DNA of 64,000 nucleotides, from positions 682,001-746,000 of the forward strand of contig JAJGBQ010000008.1 in assembly GCA_022457065.1 (NCBI GenBank), given 5' to 3'. The stretch's first letter is position 1. Each line of letters opens with the position of its first letter. A program made the position numbers and the translations under genes. The DNA is from Curvularia sp. ZM96. Lineage: Eukaryota; Ascomycota; Dothideomycetes; Pleosporales; Pleosporaceae. The notes under the pieces are model-generated. The model saw nothing but the letters and a program-made list of their open reading frames with translations, made no database searches and was not told the origin of the DNA. Positions 44,624-59,600 of the stretch are shown here, in pieces.

Positions 44624-47600
44624 GGCGTTTGCAGTTTTGGCTTAGCCTAGAAAAAGCGAGGCGCGAACGACTTCAATGATATTGAGAGTAGAGAGGCACA
44701 GTCGCGATAGAGCGAAACAGGCAGAGGAAGCTTCTGCTAGGCTGCTGTGAAGGCTGCCTGTCGAGGCAGTACATGCGACCAGGCTGAGCGGGTGCTGGGC
44801 ACATCGAGCATCCTGCGCCGCCCCGTCTCACCACTTGCGCTGCACAGCGTTCGCTATGTGAACGCACGTTGGGCTACTGCGCACATGAGGAGGGTGCCAG
44901 CGGGTAGAGATTCCTACCTAGACTGCCATCGTAGCATCTTGCGAGTTTCCTATCAACGAGGAAGGGCGCGCAGCGCTATAGGTCGTGTATATGTAAAGAC
45001 TCTGTCTTGTTGCATGACTGGATCAACAGCTGTCTGCAAAGTCGGGAATAAGAGCTGCCTGGGGCGGAGTGCTCAAAGCTGCAGTTCCCAGCCACAGCGC
45101 GCAAGGTAGGCGCACAGATATTTCAGCACGCTACTGCAAGCTGCTGCATGCCAAGTACTGCTAACAGCGCACGTCCTGAGGGTCGCGTTTTGACGATCTT
45201 GCCATCTGCGCGGAGAAACTGCCGGGATGTATCCTGATAACCTTAAATCGACATTTTAAGACTGCAGTCTTAATCTTTGCTATCTTAGCTTCCTTTCTAG
45301 CCCACCGAGCTCTTTGCAGATGTGTATCGTCGCGGATAAACAGGGGGGTATTAGCGGAGAGTCGGGGACAGCATTAACAGAACGAGCGACAGTACGGGCA
45401 ACAACGCGCTTTTCGGCGTCGGAGACTAATGTGCTAGGAGAACGAGAGCTATAAAGTAGATGCGCATTACGCTTGTCTACATACAAGTGCGCTGCGGGCA
45501 ACCCGAGGGCCCGGAAGGAAATGTGTCCCGTTACACCATGCGTCCCGGCACGCTTGGATTGACATTAGTAAGTTTAGCCGACCTTAGCTAGGCGTTAAGT
45601 AGGGCCAGAGAGCCTAACTACATGTATATTAGCGGTGGTACCATAGGTCTTGGCAACAAGTGTTGTAGCAAGTGTTAAGAGTATACCTTGAGTGGAAGTA
45701 ATATAAGACTTCTGGTGTCAAGGCTCTTGGGTTGGTTTTCGCGGATGAAGCAACAGGGTGATATGAACAGTGTCTCTGCAAGTAACTATTGTATTGTAGG
45801 TACTTGTACTCGTAACTTAAGTTGAACACATCGAGCCATAAGAGCCCAATGCCTATTCCTATATACTTGTGATGCTCGTAACCCTCGGTCAGAGGAGTCC
45901 GAGGATTGCTCGGTGGCTGACGTACGAGGAGCTTTCCTCTGTGGCTCATGTACGAGGAGTCTGCCAAGACCCTTCCTCGTGCATAGGAGGCCGAGGAGGT
46001 CACGTGACACTGACCCCCGCGTTACATATGGCTCCATCGACTGGGCGTCGATGTTCCTTAACTTAACCGCCGTGCCTCCTTCCTTCAGGTTCGTAACAGC
46101 AAGCTATGGGCAGCGTTCAGGCACTGTGTTGCGACTCAGTGTGGGTTCACTGATGGACTGGGGAGCGCAGTTAAGAGGCGGCGCGTGCATTAGTTAATGT
46201 TAATTTTTCAGATAGTTACCCATTGTAGCTACTTCCAACCCTGGCTCTCGTACCCAGCAGATTGTAATGGGCGGGCTCTATTGAGCCTAGCACGCAACTA
46301 CTCGTGCCGACCAGTTAGCCAAAAAGCCTGTAACAAGACTTCAAGCTTGTCTTAAAGTCTTAGTAGTTGCATAGATATACTCGATCTACTTGGCAAAGCC
46401 AAGCCACATATTGGGCGTAGCCCCTTACACAGATTGGCTTTAGAAATCTGGAAACGGAGCCGATTCGCCTATTCCAGAATTGCGGATTTCCCCATGAAAT
46501 GTCTGTTATAGTTAGTGCTAACTAACCGAAATCAGTTTCTAGTTCGCGCACATCATTTGTTCTCAGCGCACGGCTACACTTCAGGACGCTTACTAGGAAT
46601 GTGCTAGCGCTTTTAGAGCTACTGCCATAGTTGATCGTTTTAATTGGTTAGCAAATCTAGTGTGCTATATTAGTGCCGGACGAGGCCAATCACAAAGAGG
46701 ATTGCTCGCTAAACCTCACAGTCAGAACTAATCATGACCGCAGAGCCCCTGCATAGCGCTAGTATATATTGGGTAAGTTCCTTAGAGAACCACCGTGCGC
46801 TTTGAACAAACGAGGTGCGCGAACTGGAAACCGATTTCGGTCAGCACGTTTAGTGGGATGGATCGTCCGAGGGTTGACTCGATACAAGGAGGGACTAGTT
46901 ACCCTTGATGCGACCGCTCGCATTCAAAGGGCCGAATACATAGCCGCAAGTTAAGCATGGCCTATTGACTTCCAGACTCTTGGCTTAGATCGTCTGTTGT
47001 TTACTGATAGAGGAGCGATCTGCCATACTAGTGATTGAGTGTGTATGTTCTCCTAGCGCCCAACACTTATATATCTAATTGATGGGGTTGCCCGATTTCA
47101 GACCCATCAATCGATCCATTAAGACGATTGTCAATATATTCAACTGTTTCGAAAATGGAAATCTACTCAATCTTCTTTGGCGTCTTTTTGGGGTTGTTTT
47201 TGCCTACTGCAGGAAAGCATTACAACAGACTTGGAGCATATGGCAACGCACGCGGACCTTACACAACGCCTACCTCTACATGATATGGATAGACACGATA
47301 GTGAATCTCATATTTGCTGTTATGACGTATCTGTACCTATGTGGAATTATCCCGCCAAGGTCAGTCTCTTCAATTGTTATGTGGCAGATGCCGTACATTT
47401 TTTCACTTTCAAGAGCCTCAATTGACTATTATTTACAAGTTTTTGCTTCTATCTCGGTACTGGTAGGTCGTACACCCAAAGGACTTTCAAAAGTCTGATT
47501 AACATTGGCTGACCTTCACAAAACATAGTAATATTATGGGCGTTACAAACACAACTTCTTCCACTGATCATTGCCAATCGTGTCAGTTTGATTATGGTCG

Positions 47601-50600
47601 ACAAAAAGAAAGCCCGGTTGCTCAAATGGGTTCTTTTTATAATCATTGGCATTGTCAACATCTCTGTTGGTTGCATTTGGATTCCTGCGCACATGAAAGT
47701 AGGGCCAACTTTCATTGCCGTAAATCTCGTCTGGGAACGGGTCGAGAAGTCTTTCTTCCTTGTCGTTGATTTGGCACTCAACATATATTTCCTGTACCTG
47801 GTACGATACCGACTTATCGCCAACGGATTAACGAAGTATATGCGACTTTTCCGGTTCAATACAGCAATTGTTCTCGTTTCCACGTCCATGGATGTATTGC
47901 TTTTGGGACTATTGAGCTTGCCGGACGGCTACAGGTACGTTTTCTCTCCCACCATTCATAACCCCCTTCTCTCATGCCTGTATTCTAGTTTCATTGACAT
48001 TTATCTTTTGCGCCGAACTCAAAACTAACATCATTCCTCAGTTATGTTCAATTTGCCCCTGTTGCTTACATCGTCAAACTTAATATCGAACTTTCGATGG
48101 CGGTTCTGATCTCGAAAGTTGTGCGCAATAGTTCTAACAAACGTGACGGACAGTATGCTGAAGGAAACCATACACTGAACGGCACCCATATCACGAACCG
48201 CTCCACCATTGGATCTCGAATACCGCAACAAAATAGCACCTACTCTAGTACGAAAGTGGATGCTCACGATGAGACCGCAAGCACTAATTGGCCCACATCT
48301 CATCATAAGCAAGATCAGCATCAGGGCGTTGTGACAATGGTAACAACCTCGGAGGTTCCCGAGGATAACTGTATGGACGATAATTCTGAAGAGGGTATTC
48401 TTAGGACAGTGACGATGGCCGTAAGATCTGAGTATAGAGAAGATATTGAGGATAGAGACGACTGTAGTCGTAAAGTATAGTGTAAGCAGTTGAGTGTGTA
48501 AGAAGTCTTGTGTGTTCTATTGTATGTAATGCAAAGAGCAAGTTCAAATACAGCGTTATTAGTCAGTAGGTAACCGCGTGACTATACATGGTACTTCTGG
48601 ACTTACATAAGGTGTGTCGTTAAAATCCATAAGAGAGCTCGGCAGGTCGCGCTACTTGAGTTGTGGTGTTCATATAGATGGGTTTAGAGATGGCAGGGTA
48701 AAACGCAAGTGCGATGTAATCGACATACAATAAGCTTGTATTTAGGAAGGTAGTCAATTAACGAGTTAAGTAGATCAGTATAGGTTGAATCCATAGTAAA
48801 AGAATATGTATCTACTAAGTTAAGGGATAAGTGTGTGGAAGAAGACAGTATAGGAGAGCGAACGCGTTACGTGTACGCGTGTAGGTGCGCACGTGCATGT
48901 AAGACAAGGTAAAGAGATTAGATTAGGAAGGATCATATGGCAGAACATTTAGGAGGCTAAGAGGATAATGGGAGAGAGATGAGAGAGGGCAACACCAAGG
49001 GGAGGGGCTTTCAGCGAGGGCAACCGTTGCCCTCCTTCGAAAGTCCCTCCTTTGGTTCCCTACCCCTTACTATGCAGCGACCACCCATATACCCCAAGCT
49101 AGGAGTTTCCAGCTGTTGATAGAGGGGTTAGCAAAAGTCCTTCTTAGTAACTGTATATAACTGTAGTCCAACGAGCTACTAGGATGACTAAAAAAGACTT
49201 TCTTGGTGATCCCATACGCTACGACATGTAACGGGCTGATCGCCCTTGGGATTACTCCTCGATGGGATCTCGGGACGCCCACAGAATCCAGGTGTTCGAC
49301 TATACACCTGGATCCTTCATATCTGATTGGGGATCAGACAACGTCCACTGATCGCGCCGTTGATCAGACAACGCGCACTGATCATACTCTGATCACTGCT
49401 GATCACCACCGATTATAATATTTATCCTGTACGAAGTAGTAGCTAGCTCTCTATCGAATACAACCTCTTGTATACCAAGCGTTTGCTCCACGGAGCGTAG
49501 CCCCTCAGACCATAGTTCCCAAAAGGACCGTAATTCCGCTGGCATGTTGTGTAGGGCATAACTTGCGCACATGTAAGCAAGATATAGAAGAAGATTCAGA
49601 GTAGAATAGCTTATCACGATTTCAATTTACTGTTGTTGTTGTGCTGTAATAGTGGTGTAATAGTCATGAAGTTGGTGGGGTCTTGGCATAGTGACCGCTT
49701 CGGTCTACTGACCGACTCGCTATACAGACACGTTATGTGGTATTGAAATCGATAAAGACAGTAGAGAAGTAAAGAAACTTCTGTAATGACAGGCGATGAG
49801 CATACCAGCTCTCTCTCACGACCTCCTACATGTATCCTCTCAAATTGCTTAGTGCCCTGTCCATCTCGGACCAGATCTCTTCAGCTAAGATGAGAGCCTG
49901 TTGTGTCCTTGACTTTCTAAACCTTTACGTGTTCTCAGCAAGATCCATCATTCGGGTCAGCCCTGGAGTGTGTGGCGTTAGTGACGAGTCATTTCAATGC
50001 AAGAGTCTACGAGAAGGCGCTCACCTGAAGTACCAGTAGTCATACGTATGCTCGTCTCCTCGATCAGCACTGCAAGAGCCGATGCGTCCCCCAATCTGGT
50101 CGCGGCATTCCGGCCCACCGATGAAGCGCGGCCCATTAGCCTTACGGCCGGTGAGGCTAATAGTAAACACCGCGTGCTTACCGCCACCAATATTGTAGCA
50201 CCTTTCGCGCCTTTCGCCCTTCTGATAAGTGCCCTGGAGTGGCCCGTCGCAGGCTTTCGTAGCTGCGTTGTAGGCGGCCTGTCTTTGGCCACCCCACTTT
50301 GCTCCAGTTTGGAAGCAGCTTCGCCTGTCAAGAGAGTGCAAGGTCTCGCCAGGTTGGTTGATTGAGGCAGCAGAGGTCAAGCCGAGGTAGCTGACAGCAA
50401 AGACAAGGTATGTTGAGAGCCTCATTGTGCGTAAGGTTGTAATGACAAACTTGGTGGAAGTGAATTCGGAAAATTCGTTGTTTAATGTGTGGAGCTGGAG
50501 TAATGCTTGATGGAAAAGACCTGGTGCTTGAAATTGAAGGGGGGCGTTTCAGCCTCTTATGTAGAACATCTCGCGGTACAGTTTAATGCGTTCAGAACAG

Positions 50601-53600
50601 TCTTTAACTATTCTAGTAGAAGCAGTGGCCAAGACGTTAACTTAGTTGAGGATCAATATCCCGAATGAGCGCTCACCTAAGCTATTAAATGTCGTCCCAG
50701 TCGAGACACAAAATTCATATTCCTTATTTAGAATATGGTGGTGAGATGGATACGAGGCCTGATTCGCGGCCTTATATTGGTTAGGGACTCAAAATGTCTG
50801 TGCACAGATTTTATCTTTGCAGCGAATTCAAACGAAGGGACTCGGTTCGGTCGTATTATAGAGTGAGAGCTATGGGAAACGATGAAACAAAAACACTCAA
50901 ATACTGCTAAAGGTAGCAGTAACGTCACTAAATTGGTAGACCCCATCCACATGCAGAGCACTGTTCAGCGTCGTACATCGCAACCCAACACATAACCCAA
51001 ACTCGTTACGTACATGCTTATTGCACGAAAAACTTCGTTTAGAACGACTGGAATTCTCCTACGATACCAGTTATGTATATAGATGAGAGTTAAGGTGCTG
51101 TGAACGGAATACTTTGGCAAGTAGGCCACTAAGTGGAAGTCACTATTGCCTCAGCTATTCGGTTGAAAAAAAATAAGACATAAGGGCTCGCTGCCTACTG
51201 CTGTATATTGCACCATGCTGTAGTCTGCTCAGTTGCTCAGTAGTGCCAAGAGGTAGTGATCGCTGAGCACGCGATTGCGGCGTGGTTGGAAGGATTGCGG
51301 GGCAGCGTTTAAAGTCGTATCCTTCGTCCTGCTTACTGGCTGTAAGCGTAATCAAGGGTGTTAGTTAGCAGTCTATGGTCGTGACACAGCAGTACAGCGC
51401 CGCAAAAGGGTGGCGAAGGTGAAAAAGGGGAAAGATCGTCTCGCTACATGGGTGGACGATAAGCAACCTAGAGTACGTAACCAGCTGTATTGTGTCCGCC
51501 TCTTTCTTGTTTCATAAAGAGCGGGCTAGACCTCAGCAGACGCATACCTCTGGCCATAATGATGCATACTTTGAGGCCTATCATGCACACCAGGACACCA
51601 CACGACGATCGGCTAAATCGGGTGTGGAGTCTTAGTGATTTGGTGTTAGTCCGTGGCTCTTGGCCCCAGTAATAGCGTGAGCAACGACAAGCGACCCCGC
51701 GCTAACAGCGGAAGCTATGACCCAGTGATTGCCAAGTCTTACTTCACAGCGTAGTCTTTTCCTAATTAGCTTTAGTTAATTAGTGTAAGCAGTTGTGTGT
51801 GTATTCTCTTGTGTATCATGATAGGAGCAAGTTTAAATACAGCGTTGTTAGTCAGTGGGCAACGACGTGACTATACATGGTACTTCTAGGCTTACAATTA
51901 GTGTACACTGGCAGTCAGCAGTTTCAAAAGATTGTAAGCCAATGAAACAATAATACTTGTGATGACTAGGCCGGTCACGGGAAAGCTTGCATTGAAGGAG
52001 ATCGGTACGAGAGTGGGGATACGTATGCACTATGCAAGGAGGCGTGCGAGAACTACGAGCGCAAGCGGCTATGCGTTGCACACGCCAAGTCTCAGAGCTG
52101 GATCTAGTCAACCGATATCAGACCTGATTGTCGCTCTACAATTACTTCGCACGCAGATCTTTTATGTGTTCCTGTCGCACGCTCTGGTGTGTGAGGAAAT
52201 TGTGGAGAGAATTGATTAATTGTTATCTGCGTCGTCTCATCTGCTTATATAGAGGCTATCGGGCAATATACGGTCAATCAGTTGGTGCTATTACTAACAA
52301 AGTTTATGCTTCCGACAGCTGACCAATTTGCAACACAAAGTATCGATCTTGTTAAGTAAGGAACTTGTAAGAAAGTACAATTTGAGTTGACCACAACGAG
52401 AGTAAATAATGAAGTCCATCCATCCTTATATCCTCATTGCTTCCAGTCCTGTCCTCCCTGGCCTCCCTGATTCTTGTCGCGTGTAGGGAGGTTTGGGAGG
52501 ACATGGCATCCCTAGCCCCACTGGTATCCCTTCCTTGGCGGGAGGCCAGGTCACGTGATCCTTGCCCCGCAAGGGTCATCATGCTGACAGTAAACCGAGT
52601 GAGTCCTTTGACCACTCGAGGTCAGCAACCAGGGAGGAATCCTTCTGCGTGTTACTTGTAACATGAGAGTGTGGGCCACAAAAATGGAACAAAGGTTTGT
52701 TTTCTAAGGAATAACTGTCAGGACCGAGTTGATTTAGCCATGTAGCTCTAGATGGTCAGCCTTGGCGGGATACCAGTCACGTGATCGTCGTTCCGCAATG
52801 ATCATTACCTTCTGATGTGGACGTTGGTTGGCCTCCAGCCTCCCATCCTTCGTCAAGGAGAGAATCCTTCTTGTTACTTGTAACACTAAGCTTCCTTCTA
52901 GGTCCTCTAATCCTTGGCCTGTGCGCTACTCTGATCACCCTATCCTGCAACACTAAGACTCTCCCCACTGGACCCACTACCAAAATTTCATGGATGAGGG
53001 TATGGGCCCTATATCGAGAAGAACCCTACATGGAACTTCTGCACGGGCCAGAATTCTCCAGAGACTAGGTCCATATTTGCAGAACTGATGCCGTTGCATA
53101 ATCACGTGGTCTAGTACCCCGCGCTAATAATAACCTTCTAATCCGTGCTCAGTCGAACTGTGGCCCCGCGCCTTCTTTTACCTTCCGTCCCAGCTTGAGT
53201 CTATACCGCTCGATATATAAAGCCACCGTGAGTTAACGATATCATGCAAGAAGCTAGAAATGGGGAAAGGATAGCAGCCCGTCAGTGCTGGGCATGCTTC
53301 AAACGACGCTTGGTGTGCGATCGCAGCCTTCCGCTATGTAAGAAATGCATCAAGGCTGATAGGGAATGTCCGGGTTATAATGATCAAAGGCCATTGCAAT
53401 GGGTGCAACCAGGGAAAGTGACACTCCGGGAGAGGAAGAAAGGCATCCCGCCAAAAACACTCACTATTGGAACAAGCAATCCCGGGACCATCGCGCCAGT
53501 CATTGCTAGCGTACCCGTTACTGCTGCTCGGACATGTAGGGAGTCTGGTTTGCCGGAACCCTTTACGCAAGAGCATTGCCTGACCCTTGAATGGCCGATT

Positions 53601-56600
53601 GTCGAAAAGCCTCCGATCACTCTGGAGGCCATCGAACTATATAACAGTCAACTTTCAAACTTATTAATGCAGGAAGATAAAGCATCATGGTGGGATAACC
53701 TTAGGATCGAAGAGCAAGACGAGCACATTACAGTAATGGCTACAGAAGCTGCAGCAGCCTCTGGGGTGGGCGAACGTATCATGCGGATCGGTAATCAGAA
53801 CCAGATCAAGGAAGTCGTAGAAAGAGGCCAGTACTGGGAGGCCGCGGTACTTCTGCAGTCTAACCGGAGTCCCCTCGCTAAACTACAACGACTGCTGTGG
53901 GTCATGGAGGTGAACAAACTCCCATCGTACGATTTCTTGTCGAACGAGACATGGGAAGTAGTGCAAGCTGTCAATTACTGTATGTGCACACCCTCTAACA
54001 AAGAATTCGTACTCATCCCGCAAGTCAACACTAGGATATATCCGGACACCAAAGAAACTGACTCCTTAGCACCAAATCCGGCGGTGATTCACTTCCCGGT
54101 ATGGGCTTTGCATGTATTGCCTCCTGCAATGCACTATACTACTGTCTGCTTAAGTCTCAACCACTATATACACTCGTTACCTGCAGGCTCAAATCGTGCA
54201 ACAATTGCAGACAATCGAATCAAGATTTACAAATATCGAGGACTTGCTATTCAAGCCCTTAATGAGAATATAGCAAGGGAAGAAACTTGCAGCAGCGATC
54301 TAACGATTGCTAGTATCCTCATGTTTATGGCGATGGAGGTATTGTTAAAATTTTGCGTTACGCAGGGTTATTGCAGGGCTGATTGATGCCTTTAGGTACA
54401 CAACTCTCGAGATGGAGACTGGAGGTCTCATGCGGATGGTATGAAGCGATTGATAGATGTGCGTGGTGGTTTTGAGCCACTCTTACGCGCAGCACCTCAC
54501 CTGACATCAACGCTAGTGATTTTCGTACTGTTGGTGTAGTTCGGTCTTTATGATAACCATTACTGACAATCTGCAGCATTGCAACCTTTTCCAACTGTCT
54601 CGGTCCAGCATCACATCAGATCAGCATCACTGAGCCACTCGAACAGCACATCGAGGAAGTGGAGAAGGTATACAGACTTATATTCCCTTACATACTATGC
54701 CCTCCAGCACTGTTCATTGAGATCATTCGTATCAACCGCCTACGTCAAGAGGTGAAGACCTCGCCCCTCGCAGACCCCTACCAGTATACCTTGGATGCAT
54801 ACAGCATCCTTGCTCGTGTTGAGGCCTTTGTACCAGAAGATTGGGCGCAGTCCAGCGAGCAGCAAGATGACTGGAAGCTGATTGGTTCAATCTATCAGTC
54901 TGCGATTTCGCTTTACTGTGTCATGTCATTCCAAGCTCTTGCGGCTCTTCCTAACACCACAGAGATGAATACCATGCGGACCATACATGGCGAGCAGCTC
55001 TTGGAAATTCTAAAATCTTCGGTGCATCTAAGACAGCTGAAGAAGTTCTCCTTATTCCCATTGTGTGTACTCGGTGTGGAATCGGGATATCACGACCAAC
55101 CAAGTACTCGAATCTGGATTGAACGACTGTTAGAAGATCATTCCCGCTTTCTTGGCACTAGCAGTCCTTTGAAGGCGCTAGCAGTACTCCGGCGATACTG
55201 GCGGCGAAAGAAACCTGGTTGGGACGAGTGCTTTGACGAACCGTACGTGTTCATTTCGTGACGCTGTTCAGAACGGAAAACTGATAGACTTTGCAGATTT
55301 ACGAGTCTTGTGCCAGCAGGTGCCTGCTAATCCTGTCTATCGGCGGACGTGGTTTGGACAATTAGACGTCGTACGAATCAATAGAGTAGAGCCCAGTCGA
55401 CTATACCAATACTAGCTGGTGAGGTGTCTGTGTACCCAACACACGCTTTTGCGATTTCGTCCTAGTTCTCATGAGCACACACAGACATACACATGCATAT
55501 CAATACATTCATAAGTATAACCTTAAACTAGAGGCAATCATTGTTCGTAAATAATATGACAGAAAGCCCTAAGAACTCAGGGCTGCATGTATCACATAAA
55601 GCTTCGTGCTTCCACGACTTGCAAAAGGCGTCGTTAATCTAGTAGTATCATACCAGTTTGATGCCAATCTCAACTCGTATAAGATCTAGACGTGATATAA
55701 TTAGCAGTCTGGAGTTTTAGTGTAAAGCATCGTTGACTGATTGCTCACGCGAGCTCTGAGCGGTCTTCGAATTTCGACGAGAACACAGCCCGCCAGTACC
55801 TGGCATTGTCGAGAGGCCGAGAAGTATATGCCCTTATCCTGTTCTGGTAGGCTGTGCTGGCTGCATACAAAGAGACTGCAACGCTAATCCCATTAGGTAA
55901 GCTGACGCCAATCCTAGAATGCTACCCTTGGCGTTGCTTTTCATGGTTCTTGGCTATTCGTCTTGGCCCTCTCGGTTTCCTGAAGAAATTAGACCGAAAG
56001 ACAGGGAGTCCCGGTTGATCTACAATGCTGCCTTCCGTTCCGAGTCTGGAGGATCATGGTAACCTTGATAGGTCCCAACACGAATGTGTTATCGGCTTGT
56101 TTGGTTAGGGGCGTTGTCGAGGCTGCTCGAATAATTCTATCTTCTGATTTCCACAATTCTTACGGAACTAAGTAGATGACAGCCAATAAACATGGTGAAA
56201 CCTCGTGTTCACTGTCGCCGAATATTAGGGACTGCGATAGGGAGTGACTAGACCTCATTGGCAGCTAAAAAACGGTCGAGCGATGCGAGTATCCGGATGT
56301 TGATTCACTATTAGACGACCCACAACACAGATGTAGTATGCTGTATGCATTCACAGTAAGTTGCGCGAACAAGTACTAGCCAGTACAACTGCTATTTGTG
56401 GGACGGTCGCTAACATGTAGACATTCGGCTAGGAATCGAGTTATCTAGTTGCCGAGATCGATACGTCTCTGTGCATTATGTCTTATGAAATACCCAACTA
56501 TGGCAAAACTTCGACATCTCTAGATGGTTTCGGAGAAAGCGAGGACCAAGCCTTGACATCACACATATATGCGATCCTATGAAGTTTCTAATGGAACCGT

Positions 56601-59600
56601 TCAGAGACTTGAATGCATGGGAGAGAGGGTCATAGAAAACTTAGAATATGCGGAGAGCTGAGCTGTGTGCAGGGGTTCTGACATCATATTCCTGTAATAA
56701 AACTAACCAGGAGGATGGCAATGGATAGTAGGCGACTCTCAACGTCAGAGAGTCTCATAGACAATAGTGGGAGGTAACGCAATAGAATAGGAATTCATGA
56801 AGGACTAAGTTTCACAAAATGAGACACAAAGGCTGCGTTGCCGTTCCAAGACGCCCAGACGCCGACTGTGCTTCCTAGAAAAGCTTGGCCGTTTGTTTAT
56901 CCACTTGAGTATAGCTTGAAAGCATGGATCGTGAGTCTTGAATCATACACGCAATCAATTTGGCCATATCTACGCACTACTTTTGTGGATCAAGTCTAAT
57001 GATCATCAAGTCTTGATTTCGGTACTAACCAATACTGTGAAAAACAAGCACTTTCTTTTCGTGTTCTACATGTGAAACTGACTATTCTAGGTTATGCCAT
57101 CTTACCTTAGTGACGTCTCACGCTCGGAGAAGTGTATAAATACTGCGTTGAAGCTCCAACTAAAGATTCAACATCAGTATCAACCCAACCGATTCGAGAA
57201 CATATCAAAACGCTTTCAAAGATATCTATTTCTTTTCTGTCGTACGCATCACTCTTCGTCGCTGCAACAGCAGCCTGTGCATCATCTGAATACTTCGAAG
57301 GCCTCGGCAATGCCCAGCAGGTCGCCATTAACTGGACAGATGCATCCAAAGATTTAGGTAGGCCTGGGTCTTACGGAACGCTAGCTGTGCCTCTCGACTA
57401 CACTCTGCCACAGTCAGAGAACAACACGCTCATTCTCAACATTCTAAAAATCAATGCAACAAAGCAGCCTAAGTTAGGAAGCGTCTTGACTAACTGGGGT
57501 GGTTCTGGTTTGGATGCAAATTACTGGCTTTCTCAGTACTCTCCTTTGGTCCTTGCGTAAGTTGCTCTCAATTGTTTACATGCTCTAAGCTGCCCCAGCA
57601 AAAATGTGCTAACCACTCTGTGCCCGAAGTATGACAGGCGGACAGTACGACGTTATTGGTCCCGACCCACGGGACACAGGCACGACATTACCCGTCGATT
57701 GTTACAAAGACCGTATGGAACGGATGCGTGCCTGGTTGCTCACACCTAAAAGTACGAATTCATCTGAAGTAGCGTTAGGCGCTGTCTGGTCTTATAACAA
57801 ACAGTACGTAGAACGCTGTTTTCAGAACGAGGCAGTCACTGGCTCATTGATGAGCACAGCGTTGGTGGCCAAGGAATTTATGAATGTTGTCGATGCCCTA
57901 ACTCTAGAAGGCGAGGATGATCTCCTGCGATACTGGGGTGAGTTGGGATTGATTCTCAGATCTTCGGGCAAGTAAGAAATGCAAATTAATCATTTATAGG
58001 AATATCTTATGGCACACATCTCGGTCAGGTTCTCGCTGCCATGTTCCCAGACAAGATTGACTGAATGATGCTTGACGGAGTTCTTCATCTGCTCGAGTAT
58101 CAGCAAGGATGGTCCGTGTCTACCAACAACCAGAAACGGCACAAGCTAACTGGAAGCTAGGGAGACTGGTCCAGCTATCTCTAGTGCCGTTGGTTTGAAA
58201 GAGTTCACGAAACAGTGCATTGACGTTGGATCAAGAAATGCTTCTGCCTGTGCCCTTTTCCGCCCCAACCTCTCCGCAGAAGCACTGTATAAGCAAATCC
58301 AAGACCTTACCGAAGACGCCAAACGCCTACCCATCGTTATGGGTCCTAACGTGACAACCGTTATAGTCACCTACGAAAACATCGAGGAAGCTAGTGATAC
58401 AGCTCTCCGTTTTGGTCTTGTGTTCGGACCTTACTTAGCTAGTTATCTCAACGGCATTGTGATCCGCGATACTCCTGAGTACAATCACACCCAGTTCCTG
58501 GAAAATCGCAGCTCACGCACTGTTCTGATGCCATGTACCGCTCTGAAGAGTTCACCGACACTGAGGATCGCGTCCAGGAGTTAACGGAAATGGGAGACTG
58601 GAATAGTGATTACCTTCTAAGCTGGTACGTGATGTGCTCGTTGTGGAAAATACAGGCCAAGGAGCGCTATGAAGGTGATTTCAAAGTAAAAACAAAGAAT
58701 CTCGTACTGCTTATCGGCTCACCATATGATGTCCGCACCCCAATCTCTGGGGCTTATGCAGCCAACAAAACGTTTGAAGGAAGTGTTGTAGTATAACACA
58801 ACGGTCTTGGAGTGAGTTGAGCATGTTTTTTATATTCGTGCATCAGTGAGATGAAGCTAGGACAGACGTTTGCTAACGAGGTTAGTAGCATACTGTTTTC
58901 TATAGCCCCAAAATCTGCGCTATTATGGCTAACTAGGGCTAGATATTTCATAAACGGAACTATGCCTGAGAGAGGAACCATATGTCAGCAGGACTTTGGT
59001 ATCTTCTCTGGAAAAGACTTGGTCGATACTTTTAACCTGGCTGGAGGATCCTAGTTATTCAGAGGAAGAGAGCGTACAGATTTGTGGAGATAAATTCATA
59101 GATAAGAAAGGTCTAAGAGCTAACGTATGTGGCAAGCGAGCGGCGCACCCCATCAAACTTGCGCACCTCTTTGAACTAAACATCTAATTACTCAACACTA
59201 TTATACTCAAAAAGCTTCAAACGAAGCAGATGTTCAGCTTGCTATCTTATCTCTTAAAAATAAACAAATTCAAGGAAATCGCCGTGCTGCTGCAGTCTAT
59301 AATGTAGCCGAAACGACGCTCCGTCGCCGACGCGCTGGCAAGCCTGCGCGACGCGATTACCAGTCCAACTCGAAGAAACTTACTAAACTAGAGGAGGAGG
59401 TGATAGTTGATCATATACTTGATGTTGATCTACGCGGATTTGCGCCTACCTACGCTGCTGTGCGTGATATAGCTAATAAGCTGCTGGCTGCGCGCGGCGC
59501 TGGCCAGGTTAGACAGAAGTGGCCAGCCAACTTCATTAGGCGTATGGACTCTCTTACGACGCGTTTTAATCGAGCGTACGATAGGCAGAGAGCTCTCTGT